Source: Carboxylicivirga longa
GTDB lineage: Bacteria; Bacteroidota; Bacteroidia; Bacteroidales; Marinilabiliaceae
Direction: 5' to 3'
NCBI RefSeq assembly: GCF_050589825.1
Contig: NZ_JBNGOZ010000001.1
Location: 310,001-374,000, forward strand
Length of the DNA: 64,000 nucleotides
Position 1 is the first letter of the stretch. Every line of letters starts with the position of its first letter. Shown here one piece after another: positions 25,931 through 34,305 of this stretch. Below the pieces are notes generated by a model. The model saw nothing but the letters and a program-made list of their open reading frames with translations, had not been told where the DNA came from and made no database searches. The translations under genes and the position numbers were made by a program.

Positions 25931-26830
25931 TCAATCGTCACGTTTACGGGTTTGACTGGAGTAGGTGCTTTCAAATATCTTATCGGCATTGGCTGTTTCA
26001 AAGCCGTCGCGTCGATGCTTTCGGCCAATTTTATCCGGCGGTAAGTGCAGGAATTCAGGTAGTATCTTCCGCTCGGCAAACTCTACATAACTGCCGGCTA
26101 TAGGGTGCGTTTCGTCATTGGCAAAGGTGGCATCTATTAAATGCGAAACCGACGAGCTTTGTTTTAGCAGCCCGTCCTGACTGATCTTTATCACTCCACC
26201 GGAGGTGTTTAGTTGGATGCCAATATCAGTCAGTAACTGATTAAATAGCTCAAGCCGGTTGTAAGGTGCCGGCAGGTTATGCACGCTAATGGTAAAATGA
26301 TTTAAGTAGTATTTGTTATAAATGGTCCAGGCAGCATATTCACTGGCAGCTGCAAGTGTTTCATACTCTTGCCAGCTTGGGGTGTGCCAAAGGGGTGAAT
26401 GCAGGAAGTTATCTACCCCGTTGGCGTCATCCAAATCCAGCTGATCCACCGGATCAGTCCTCACCTCATTGGTAAAGGAGCGAATGAGTTGTTGTATGGA
26501 AGCCGGAAAATCATTAACTCGCAACTCGCTGATAAAGATGCGCGGAAGTCGATCATCAGGTGGGGCATACCAGCGGGCATTCAGTTTCTTGTGCTCGAAG
26601 TAATAATCATCGCGCGCCGTGTAGCCATGGTGTAGAAATATCTTTTCCAGTGATTGAATGCCTAATTGCGGCTCCCCGATGGTACGAAAGGCAATGTGGT
26701 CGTTCTCAATATCGCTCGGGTTCTCAATAAGTCCTTTTTCTTTAAGTACTTCGATGATTTTATTTACATCCTTAACCCTCAGCTGGTAGCGAACCATTAA
26801 TCCGTCCAGTATTTTGTTCAGTGTTGTCAT
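25931..26830 (-). CDS. DUF1338 protein, 2-oxoadipate dioxygenase/decarboxylase-like
   Basis: Non-haem iron enzyme family that converts 2-oxoadipate to D-2-hydroxyglutarate with loss of CO2 (HglS/YdcJ family). The expected metal ligands are visible: H45 (ENDHIAFRTIG), H178 (LNHFTISVHNL) and E250 (SYVEFAERKILP). The protein (299 aa) is shorter than the Pseudomonas enzyme but matches the compact bacterial members. Its start overlaps the stop of the saccharopine dehydrogenase gene by 4 bp, so the genes are translationally coupled. With the ALDH7 gene this makes a lysine degradation route that passes through aminoadipate and 2-oxoadipate. The transaminase step is not encoded here. Confidence 0.85.
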   Translation of the reverse strand: MTTLNKILDGLMVRYQLRVKDVNKIIEVLKEKGLIENPSDIENDHIAFRTIGEPQLGIQSLEKIFLHHGYTARDDYYFEHKKLNARWYAPPDDRLPRIFISELRVNDFPASIQQLIRSFTNEVRTDPVDQLDLDDANGVDNFLHSPLWHTPSWQEYETLAAASEYAAWTIYNKYYLNHFTISVHNLPAPYNRLELFNQLLTDIGIQLNTSGGVIKISQDGLLKQSSSVSHLIDATFANDETHPIAGSYVEFAERKILPEFLHLPPDKIGRKHRRDGFETANADKIFESTYSSQTRKRDD

Positions 26831-27894
26831 ATTATTTGATTTTGATAGTATTGCCCGTAGCTTGTGGCAAGAAAATGGTTCAGGTTAATATCTTCTTGCT
26901 TTAAATAGCCCTTAGCAGGCACTTTGCCCTGATGAACCAGTTCAATAACACTGCACACACTGGCAGCCGTAGTCCATGAAATGGCACGGTAGCGCACGCC
27001 ATCAATGGTTTGTGGCAGGTAAGTATGAAAAAACTCTTCCCGGAATAATTTATCTTCCTGCCAGCCTTCAACAGCGGCATATACGTGCACCAGGTCTTCG
27101 TTTACAGGGGGCTTGGCCAGGGTGAGTATCTCCTCCAGAGTTTCCCGCTTATCTTTAAGGATGAGTTCGGTAATGAGGAAGCGCATCAGGCGTGCATGAC
27201 CCGGATAGCGAATCGTTTTGTAGTTAAGTGTATCCACCTTTCCTTCCAGTGTTTTGCATAGGGTGCCCAGACCGCCGCTGGTATAGAAAGCTTCGTATTC
27301 GCGCCCCTCGATGTTAATGGTTTCCACACCCATAAGGGAGCTTACATATTTTCGTTGGCCACTGGCGATTACTTCAGCATCCTCAATGTATTCATTAATT
27401 ACGCCGGCCGGCGACCAATTAAAGGAGTAGCCCAGCAATCCGTTGGGATAGCGGGGCAGGGCGCCCACCCGTAGCTCTACATCGCGCAGCCGGGTAAACT
27501 TTTTAATGAGGTCAAAGCCCACGATGGCAATATAACCCGGTGCCAAACCACACTGAGGCGCCATGATCCCTTTTGATGTTTTTGCCATGCTGCTGATGGC
27601 CTTGGATGTTTTTATATCCTCGGTTAAATCGAAGTAATGGATACCCAGTTGGTGTGCCAGACGCGCAATAACGATGTTGTATTTAAAAGGCAGGCAGGAC
27701 ACCACGGCATCGTAGTTTTTAAACTGCTTGAGGTTTGCTGCTTCATCATTAAGGTCAATAAGCGAGCAAGGGAATGAGAAGGGCGTGGTTGGAACCTGTG
27801 CGTCAAAACCGTGCACATGAAACGATTTATTCAGGAGAAGCGCAACCAAAGCACCTACTTTGCCCAGACCAACTACAGCAAGGTTTTTAATCAT
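26827..27894 (-). CDS. saccharopine dehydrogenase family protein (LYS9-like)
   Basis: Predicted to split saccharopine to glutamate and alpha-aminoadipate semialdehyde with NAD(P). The N-terminal Rossmann motif VVGLGKVG has glycines at 9, 11 and 14. The family pattern continues with DAVVSCLPFKYNIVIA (about 64-79), FDLTED, MAPQCGLAPGYIAIVG (about 115-130) and NWSPAGVINEYI. Length 355 aa fits the bacterial reductase-like group. It is the first gene of a minus-strand lysine degradation operon and overlaps the DUF1338 gene by 4 bp. No lysine-ketoglutarate reductase domain is fused to it, so that activity must come from elsewhere. Confidence 0.88.
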   Translation of the reverse strand: MIKNLAVVGLGKVGALVALLLNKSFHVHGFDAQVPTTPFSFPCSLIDLNDEAANLKQFKNYDAVVSCLPFKYNIVIARLAHQLGIHYFDLTEDIKTSKAISSMAKTSKGIMAPQCGLAPGYIAIVGFDLIKKFTRLRDVELRVGALPRYPNGLLGYSFNWSPAGVINEYIEDAEVIASGQRKYVSSLMGVETINIEGREYEAFYTSGGLGTLCKTLEGKVDTLNYKTIRYPGHARLMRFLITELILKDKRETLEEILTLAKPPVNEDLVHVYAAVEGWQEDKLFREEFFHTYLPQTIDGVRYRAISWTTAASVCSVIELVHQGKVPAKGYLKQEDINLNHFLATSYGQYYQNQII

Positions 27895-28239
27895 ATTGTT
27901 TGAGTATTAAGTTTGTTGACAACTAAATGTATGTAAATTAAAGCAGTTTGTCCACTCTTATTTTATTCCATATTTATTATTTGCATATAGGTCTATTTTG
28001 TTGATAAACACATATATGCTTATGATGATTTTGGCTTAGCTTACATTAAATTAATTCCATATTAATTAACTAACCTTTCAGGTTTATCGAAGTACTATTG
28101 ACCTGACATATTCAATCATTTTTTGGGGAAAATGAATATGTAAGAAGTCGTATACATCTATTATTTGCTGCGCGATTAGCAAGTATGGAGTATGATTTAA
28201 GATTGGGGGACTAGTAACAATTAGGGGGGATTTTTAGTT
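27895..28239. other. 345-bp divergent intergenic region
   Basis: Lies between the lysine operon (minus) and an orphan histidine kinase (plus) and must hold both promoters. It is AT-rich, with short hairpin potential such as AACCTTTCAGGTT (28072-28084), and two G-runs (28205-28209 and 28223-28228) just before the GTG start of the kinase, the second acting as a plausible ribosome binding site. I see no gene and no shared element with other promoters of the window. Confidence 0.5.
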
Positions 28240-30036
28240 GTGGATAAATGGAAAGGGTTTAATTCTGCCGATAAAAAGGGCACACTTTACTTATTGTCCT
28301 TAGTGATTGGAATCGGATATATTATAGATATTTTTTCACTTGATAATGTAGTGCTAAAGAATTTGAATATTATCGCATTGCTAATAACAGCAGTGAGTTT
28401 GATATTTAGTCTAAAGGAGAGTGTTCTAGACCGGGTATTTCAGATAGTAGTATATACATTGCTACTTTGTGTGGTTGCCACTAGTTTTTTGAAGGCTAAT
28501 CATATAGTAGATGACGAAATGTATTTTTCAGCTGCTGTTATTGGCGCTTTAATACCCATTACAGGCTTTGTGCTTGGAAAGAAGCACACTATTTTTTTGG
28601 GGAGCTTCTTGCTGCTTTTTGTTTTTTCGGCTTTCGCTAATAGTCGTGATTACTGTGTTGCTCATGATAGGTGTCTGCTTATTATAATCCTCCTAATTGG
28701 TTATACTTACGGCATGTATTATCTGATTAGCCTAATAGAAAAGGGTGCAGTAAACCGAAAGGTTCTTTTTGGCCGATTAGAGCAGCAAAATAGGGATAAT
28801 TTGTTTGTCAACTCCTTGGCCATGGAGTTAATGGCCAGCCAGGCTGCCGATGATATTGCACCCCTTCTACTCAATAAGATAAAATCTTATACGGATGCTG
28901 GCTTTGCAATATTTTCAGTTTATGATCCTTTGCAAAAGTGTATGCTAGTGAAACATATTGATGCGGAGGATAGCATTATTAAGACCATTGAAAAGGTAGT
29001 TGAAGAGGATATGCTTAAGGTAAGGATACCGGTAGATGATGCTACTCGTCAAATGATGCTGAATGAAAAAATAGGTATTAGTCAGTCATTTGCAGACATT
29101 ACGTTTGGAGCAGTTTCCTCCACAGACAATACAGCTATTAAATGTCAAACCGGCTTAAATACATTTATAGGTATTGTTCACGAAGTTTCTAACCAACTTT
29201 ACGCAACAACATTAATCGGGCTAAGGCAAAAATACGATTTACCTTCTATTGCTACCCTCAAGTCTTATTCGTATGTCGCGTCTTTAACATTGAAAAGAAA
29301 TATTACCGAATTAGCGCTTCAGGAAAGTGAATCGAAACTTAAGTGTCTTATTGCAGACAAGGATCGATATATGCAAATTATTTCTCATGACTTGAGGAGT
29401 CCCTTTCAGAGTCTTATGGGTTTTTCTGAGATTTTGGTTAATAGTCTGAATGATTGTTCGTCCGAAGAAATTAGGGATGGGCTCCTGATAATTAACCAGA
29501 CTTCGCAGAATACCTATAATCTGTTTGAGGATCTGCTGCTTTGGAGCAAAGCCCAGTCGGGCAAACTTATTCTTGAACACGGATCCGTTCTGTTAAAAGA
29601 GCTGTGCGATAGTATTATTGAAGTGCTGAGGTTTAATGCCGAACAAAAAGGGCTGACAATAGTAAATAAGGTACCTGAGCTTTTTCGAATATGGGCTGAT
29701 AGTAATGTGCTAAAAACGGTACTTCGAAACCTTATCAGCAATGCTATAAAATTTTCTAATCATGATTCCGATGTTCTGGTTACGGCGGAAGTGGCTGATG
29801 GGTCAGTGATTGTGGGTATCAGCGATTGGGGTGTGGGAATTAGTGTGGAAAGACAGCAAAATATCTGGGATGACAATCAATTAACCACCACTTTTGGTAC
29901 AGGCAACGAGCAGGGTACTGGTACCGGATTGCTGCTTTGCAAAGAGTTGATTGAAAAGCATGGTGGAAAAATATGGGTGGAGAGCCGCATTAATAATGGG
30001 AGTACCTTTAAAATAAGCATCCCGAATCTTACCTAA
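28240..30036 (+). CDS. orphan membrane sensor histidine kinase with GAF-like domain
   Basis: HisKA-type histidine kinase without a neighbouring response regulator. It appears to start with GTG (28240), 12 bp after a GGGGGGA run. About six membrane helices fill residues 10-175. A GAF-like region follows (about 190-350). The kinase core has H383 (IISHDLRSPFQ), the N box VLRNLISNAIKFS, DWGVGIS and GTGTGLLLCKELIEKHGGKI. Length 598 aa. The stop codon falls exactly where a degraded sulfatase fragment on the other strand begins, so the 3' border of this gene looks like a rearrangement junction. Confidence 0.88.
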   Translation: MDKWKGFNSADKKGTLYLLSLVIGIGYIIDIFSLDNVVLKNLNIIALLITAVSLIFSLKESVLDRVFQIVVYTLLLCVVATSFLKANHIVDDEMYFSAAVIGALIPITGFVLGKKHTIFLGSFLLLFVFSAFANSRDYCVAHDRCLLIIILLIGYTYGMYYLISLIEKGAVNRKVLFGRLEQQNRDNLFVNSLAMELMASQAADDIAPLLLNKIKSYTDAGFAIFSVYDPLQKCMLVKHIDAEDSIIKTIEKVVEEDMLKVRIPVDDATRQMMLNEKIGISQSFADITFGAVSSTDNTAIKCQTGLNTFIGIVHEVSNQLYATTLIGLRQKYDLPSIATLKSYSYVASLTLKRNITELALQESESKLKCLIADKDRYMQIISHDLRSPFQSLMGFSEILVNSLNDCSSEEIRDGLLIINQTSQNTYNLFEDLLLWSKAQSGKLILEHGSVLLKELCDSIIEVLRFNAEQKGLTIVNKVPELFRIWADSNVLKTVLRNLISNAIKFSNHDSDVLVTAEVADGSVIVGISDWGVGISVERQQNIWDDNQLTTTFGTGNEQGTGTGLLLCKELIEKHGGKIWVESRINNGSTFKISIPNLT

Positions 30037-30042
30037 GCTGTA

Positions 30043-30264
30043 GGTGCCGAAGGCATAGCGATGGCACTCCTTGCTCTTAAAAGATCCTAGGAATGCCTTG
30101 CCATGCATGTATTCGGGTGGCTGTATGCCGGCCAGCGATAGGACGGTGGGGCCCAGATCCATGAGTGAAAGCAAATCGTCTACCACCGTGCCGGCCTGCA
30201 GTTGGTCTGGGAAACGCACAATTAAAGGTACCTGTAAACCGGAGTTGCCGACAGCCCGTTTTTT
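30043..30264 (-). pseudogene. remnant of a heparan-sulfatase-like sulfatase
   Basis: The minus strand encodes NSGLQVPLIVRFPDQL, then LLSLMDLGPTVLSLAGIQPP and EYMHGKAFLGSF up to HRYAFG. This is the C-terminal half-block of S1 sulfatases (compare NSGxxVPLIVRFP and FxDLGPTVLSLAGIxxPEYMxGxAFLG in that family). The N-terminal catalytic part is missing: upstream of about 30264 the frame has no sulfatase similarity, and downstream it runs into the antisense of the kinase gene. A short separate frame (CDYPFYCLTTAWDEVGN, near 30270-30322) may be a piece of another lost gene. I read this as decay after rearrangement. Confidence 0.7.
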
Positions 30265-30329
30265 TATAATGAGCCTGGTTGCCCACTTCATCCCAGGCGG
30301 TGGTGAGACAGTAAAACGGGTAATCGCAT

Positions 30330-33300
30330 TTATTCTTTAATAAATTTATGTACGCTGCGTTTTATCCCTTTGTTTAGTTCAAGGAAATACAGGCCTATGG
30401 CTAAACGGGAGACATCCAGGCCATCTTGCGGCCGGGTTTGATGAATAAGCAGGCTGCCCCGTGTGTTATAGACCCTGACCTCATGAACCAATTGGCTTGT
30501 TTTAAAATAAAGTTTATTGGTGGCAGGATTAGGGTAGATTACAGCCGACAAATGCTCTTGTTCCTCAATGCCATTTGCATTAGTAGCAGAGGTGTAGGAT
30601 ATCTTCAAATCATCAATCCAAACTTTATAGTCTTGCCCCGGTGTAAGATCCATATTATTGAAATAGAGAAATAAACGATTGTTAGTGAGTGAAACTGTGT
30701 CAAAAAAGTATTGATAATCAGTGCTTAGCGTGTGCCATTTGCCGACTTGATTACTTGCTCCTATCTTCACCTGATTCAATCCTTCAGTATTGGTGCGGGC
30801 GCGATAGGAAACTATGTAGTGCTCGCTGCTGAAATTGAGCAGATCGATGGTTCGTAGTTTAGCCTGGGCACCATTACCACTACTGGCTTTGGGGTTAAAG
30901 CTGATTTCCAGAGCCTGGCTGCCTTCGTTACTGCTGTCATCCACAACGAGGGCGCTAAAGTTATTTAAAAAGTCGCCTTTCCATAAACGCTCCCAGATGG
31001 ATTGGCTGTTGAGCCACAAGTCACCGTTAAACGATTCATTGAGATTGTAGTTTTCGAAATGTTCGATAAAGGGAAAACTTATAGGGTCCGTGGTTGGCTG
31101 GTTAAAGAAGCTGTTTTGCCGGGTCCACCAGCTGGCAGCTTTGGTCTTTAGCTCTTCTACTACCGATGCATAGTCGGGGTCATTGGCCAGGTTGATTGTT
31201 TCCAACGGATCGGTTTCGTAGTCGTATAATTCCATGGCTTTGATACGCGAGTCATCCCAGTCAATCATGTCGGTGCGGTCGCTGCTGCTTTGCATCCATA
31301 AGGTAAGTCGGTAACGATCGGAACGGAAGGAGTAGCTGGCACCACCGCCTGATCGGTATTCTGTCACGGCCAGGTCTTTGTTCAGCGATTCACCTCTTAG
31401 CACCGGCGCCAGGCTTTGCCCCTGTAGCTTTGACGATGGAATCTCCAATCCGGCCAGGTCGCACAGGGTGGGGTAGATGTCGATAAATTCAACGGGAGCA
31501 TGGTGTTGCCCACTGGTTCCGTTGGGAGCGCTAATAATCAGCGGGGCGCGGGCAGCATTTTCAAACTGCGTGTGTTTGCCCCATTGGTTATGGTCGCCCA
31601 GGTGATAGCCATGGTCACCAAAGAGCAGGATCACCGTATTGTCCATCAGGTTCTTTTCTTCCAGCTTATCCAATAGTTTACCCACTTGTGCATCAATATA
31701 GGAAACACAGGCATAGTAACCATGCAGGAGCTGCCGTTGATCATCGGGGCTGAGCAAGCCATCGCCCAGTGTTGGGTCGTTATATGTCCATGTGTCTGGT
31801 ATATCCGTGTAGCCTATAGGTTCAGGTGTGTGATAAGCATAATCGGGACTGCCGGCGGCCACTTTTTGAAAGGCTGCCAAATCAATGGTGTGGCGGTCAT
31901 ACAGATCCCAGTATTTTTTGGGGGCTATAAAAGGTATGTGAGGCTTTTTAAAACCAACTGCCATAAAAAAGGGCTGCTTGTTGGAACTCAGGGCATCCAG
32001 TTTATTGAGGGCATCTATGGCTATTTGCCCATCCGTATACCCATCGTCATCAACTCCTTCGGGGCCTTGTTCGGTGGCCGTGTTGGGGCTTACCCGGTAG
32101 TTGCTGCCCTGTACAAATGGCGGGTAGTGGTCAGGATAGGTGTAATCGTTCGGCTGCGTGTAAGGAACGGACCAGCTGAAAATATCATGCTGATCGTCCA
32201 CGTTGCGGGGGTCGTATACCTTGCCACAGGCTGCTGTTGAATAGCCTTTATTGATAAAATACTCGGGCAATGTTACCACTTTAGGATTCTCTGTTCTCAT
32301 TAGCGATGAGAGGTTGCGAATGCCGGTACCGTCGGGTGTTAAACCACTCATAATACTGGCGCGCGAAGGCCCACACACGGCCCATTGACAGTAGGCTTTG
32401 GTGAATACCACACCCTGTTCGGCCAGACGGTCGATGTTAGGTGTGTGTATCTGCGATTCGACGTAACAGTTTAGCAAGGGTTTAAGGTCATCAACGGCAA
32501 TCATCAAAACGTTGTGTTTGGGTTGGATAATTTTAGGTTTAACAACCAGGTAGTTAACGCTGTATTTTTTCGCCTCGAACACATGGTCGCCGGTATAGTT
32601 GGCCTTGTAGGGTTCGATGGTGGCAAAATTATCAGGGCCGCCACCCGGCGTATTGCCTGACCGGTCATTGATGTAGAATTTCTTGTCGCCGGCCTCAATG
32701 CTGTTGGCATAAAACTCGTGCCAGTACAGGTCGGCCGCTTGTGCATTGAGTGCTTCCAAATCCAGTTTCACTGTTTTAGGTGTGTCGTTGCTGTTGATAA
32801 TGATCAGACCGATTTCGCCAGAGCTAAAGGTAGATGCGTAAACCTGAACAGATGCATTATCGGAGTTGCTTGCCACCATCTGGTCGCCAAAGCTGCGTTC
32901 AAAATACTGATAAGGGATGTAGCTCTGGCGTGGGGTGTAATCGTCTTGGTCGGGATCATTTTTGGCCAGAAAGCCTTTGCTTTCCTGTGCACTCTCGCTC
33001 CAGTTCCATTCCGATACCCATAAATCAATCATGCCATAGCCGTGCTTAATGGCTTCGGCCAATACCTGCGTTATGAAAATGCCATTGACCATGGTGCAGT
33101 TGATGGGGCCGCGTGAGTTAAACTCCGTCATGGCCACCGGGAAATAATCGCGGGCTTTATCGGTGTATTTCTCAACGCAATTGAGCAAGGTGGTATGCAC
33201 GTCTCCTACCTGCGGCACGCTGGCTAGTATGTTTTCGGCAGTTGCCTCCTTTACGGTAGTAAAATAGTTATGCACCACCAAAAAGTCGGCATGGTTTTGT

Positions 33301-34103
33301 ACTTCGGGTAGCAGGGTGCTGTTCCAGTCATCGTCTTCGCGGGTAACCACCGCTCCCACTTTTATGGAAGGGTCAATCGCTTTCATGGCTTCTGCAAACA
33401 CGCAAAAATCTTCGCCATATTCCTTACCCGTGGTGATGACGCCATCAATCTCAAAGCCTTCTTCCCATTTGCCATAGCATTCGTTGCCTATCTCCCAGTA
33501 TTTAATATTGGCCTTGAGTTCGATATTTAATTGGTGGACAAAACCAGCCGCGTAATCGGCAGCCTGCTGTACACGTGCCTGGCGTGTTCCTTGGGGAGTG
33601 ACACCGTAACGGGCATAAAAATAGTTAACCACAACAGTGGCTTCGCTGTTGGCATTGTTTTTAAACTGAACAAACAGTTCGGGGCTCATACTGCTGTTTT
33701 GGGTGCCGTCAATTGATTTGATGGGTATTCGTGTTTCAGCGGGTGTTTGGCCGTCGTAAAAATAGAGGTTAGAGCCACTTCCCGCTGGAAAACGCATGGA
33801 GCCAATGCCGGCGTTGGCATAAAGGTGCGTGCGGTTTAGCTGATCATTACTATTCCGAAAGGGGGTGTTAACACCAAAGTGAGTAGGCAGTACCTTGTTA
33901 AGGGTGGTGTTGACATCAATGGTGATGGTTGCATCGGCAGTGGATGATTGGGGTAAGTCAATGGGACTAAAAGATGACGGCGTATTAAAGGTTTTTGCCT
34001 GCCAGGTGTCGTTAAAAAACGGACGTTGGTTTTGGGCCTTTAACGACAGCATCAAGGAGCAAAATAGCACCCACGTTAATATGGCTGGTAATGATTTTTG
34101 CAT
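30330..34103 (-). CDS. secreted fusion: clan-A glycosidase + S1 sulfatase + binding module + T9SS domain
   Basis: One 1257-residue polypeptide with two catalytic domains. After a signal peptide (about 1-23, LKAQ) comes an arabinofuranosidase-like (GH51/GH39-type) clan GH-A domain (about 55-520), with predicted acid/base E208 in WEIGNE and nucleophile E327 in VAMTEFNSRG. Next is an iduronate-2-sulfatase-like S1 sulfatase (about 528-985), with metal-binding DDLKP and C577 in CGPSR for formylglycine conversion. A beta-sandwich binding module follows (about 1000-1165), homologous to that of the divergent gene at 34300, then a T9SS sorting domain (YPNPATNKLYF to the end). Export by T9SS implies concerted desulfation and cleavage outside the cell. 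The exact glycosidase family and bond are uncertain. Confidence 0.88.
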   Translation of the reverse strand: MQKSLPAILTWVLFCSLMLSLKAQNQRPFFNDTWQAKTFNTPSSFSPIDLPQSSTADATITIDVNTTLNKVLPTHFGVNTPFRNSNDQLNRTHLYANAGIGSMRFPAGSGSNLYFYDGQTPAETRIPIKSIDGTQNSSMSPELFVQFKNNANSEATVVVNYFYARYGVTPQGTRQARVQQAADYAAGFVHQLNIELKANIKYWEIGNECYGKWEEGFEIDGVITTGKEYGEDFCVFAEAMKAIDPSIKVGAVVTREDDDWNSTLLPEVQNHADFLVVHNYFTTVKEATAENILASVPQVGDVHTTLLNCVEKYTDKARDYFPVAMTEFNSRGPINCTMVNGIFITQVLAEAIKHGYGMIDLWVSEWNWSESAQESKGFLAKNDPDQDDYTPRQSYIPYQYFERSFGDQMVASNSDNASVQVYASTFSSGEIGLIIINSNDTPKTVKLDLEALNAQAADLYWHEFYANSIEAGDKKFYINDRSGNTPGGGPDNFATIEPYKANYTGDHVFEAKKYSVNYLVVKPKIIQPKHNVLMIAVDDLKPLLNCYVESQIHTPNIDRLAEQGVVFTKAYCQWAVCGPSRASIMSGLTPDGTGIRNLSSLMRTENPKVVTLPEYFINKGYSTAACGKVYDPRNVDDQHDIFSWSVPYTQPNDYTYPDHYPPFVQGSNYRVSPNTATEQGPEGVDDDGYTDGQIAIDALNKLDALSSNKQPFFMAVGFKKPHIPFIAPKKYWDLYDRHTIDLAAFQKVAAGSPDYAYHTPEPIGYTDIPDTWTYNDPTLGDGLLSPDDQRQLLHGYYACVSYIDAQVGKLLDKLEEKNLMDNTVILLFGDHGYHLGDHNQWGKHTQFENAARAPLIISAPNGTSGQHHAPVEFIDIYPTLCDLAGLEIPSSKLQGQSLAPVLRGESLNKDLAVTEYRSGGGASYSFRSDRYRLTLWMQSSSDRTDMIDWDDSRIKAMELYDYETDPLETINLANDPDYASVVEELKTKAASWWTRQNSFFNQPTTDPISFPFIEHFENYNLNESFNGDLWLNSQSIWERLWKGDFLNNFSALVVDDSSNEGSQALEISFNPKASSGNGAQAKLRTIDLLNFSSEHYIVSYRARTNTEGLNQVKIGASNQVGKWHTLSTDYQYFFDTVSLTNNRLFLYFNNMDLTPGQDYKVWIDDLKISYTSATNANGIEEQEHLSAVIYPNPATNKLYFKTSQLVHEVRVYNTRGSLLIHQTRPQDGLDVSRLAIGLYFLELNKGIKRSVHKFIKE

Positions 34104-34133
34104 AGTGTGAATTTAAACGGATTAATCAAGCAA

Positions 34134-34200
34134 TAAAAATAAAAGATACTGCAATTGAGGGGGTTGTGCTTTTCGTTCTGCGTAGGATGAAAAATCGTTC
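34134..34200 (-). promoter_or_regulatory. PUL operator and promoter of the fusion enzyme gene
   Basis: Read on the minus strand: GAACGA starts at 34200, a second GAACGA starts at 34178 (22 bp on), and TATTTTTA (7 of 8 to TAnnTTTG) starts at 34141 (37 bp on). This is the same geometry as three other promoters of the locus (34212, 44287, 44118). The predicted transcript would start about 26 bp before the ATG. Confidence 0.65.
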
Positions 34201-34246
34201 AATGCGTTTTTGAATCAAAATTACACCCAGCAGGAACGATTTTTCA
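34188..34246. repeat. 13-bp perfect inverted repeat between divergent T9SS genes
   Basis: TGAAAAATCGTTC (34188-34200) and GAACGATTTTTCA (34234-34246) are perfect mirror copies. Each half is one of the operator hexamers with its T-rich tail, pointing outward to its own gene, so the pair gives a divergent regulatory region. Confidence 0.9.
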
Positions 34247-34278
34247 ACCCTGTGCATGCCTTGACATTAATACTTTAG
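34212..34278 (+). promoter_or_regulatory. PUL operator and promoter of the secreted binding protein gene
   Basis: GAATCA at 34212-34217, GAACGA at 34234-34239 (22 bp spacing) and TACTTTAG at 34271-34278 (37 bp from the second hexamer). GAATCA-N16-GAACGATTTTT and the 37-bp distance are identical in layout to the SusC promoter at 44287-44353. The start codon at 34306 lies about 20 bp after the predicted transcription start. Confidence 0.72.
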
Positions 34279-34305
34279 TGGAAGCAAATTTAAAATTCAA
34301 TGATT

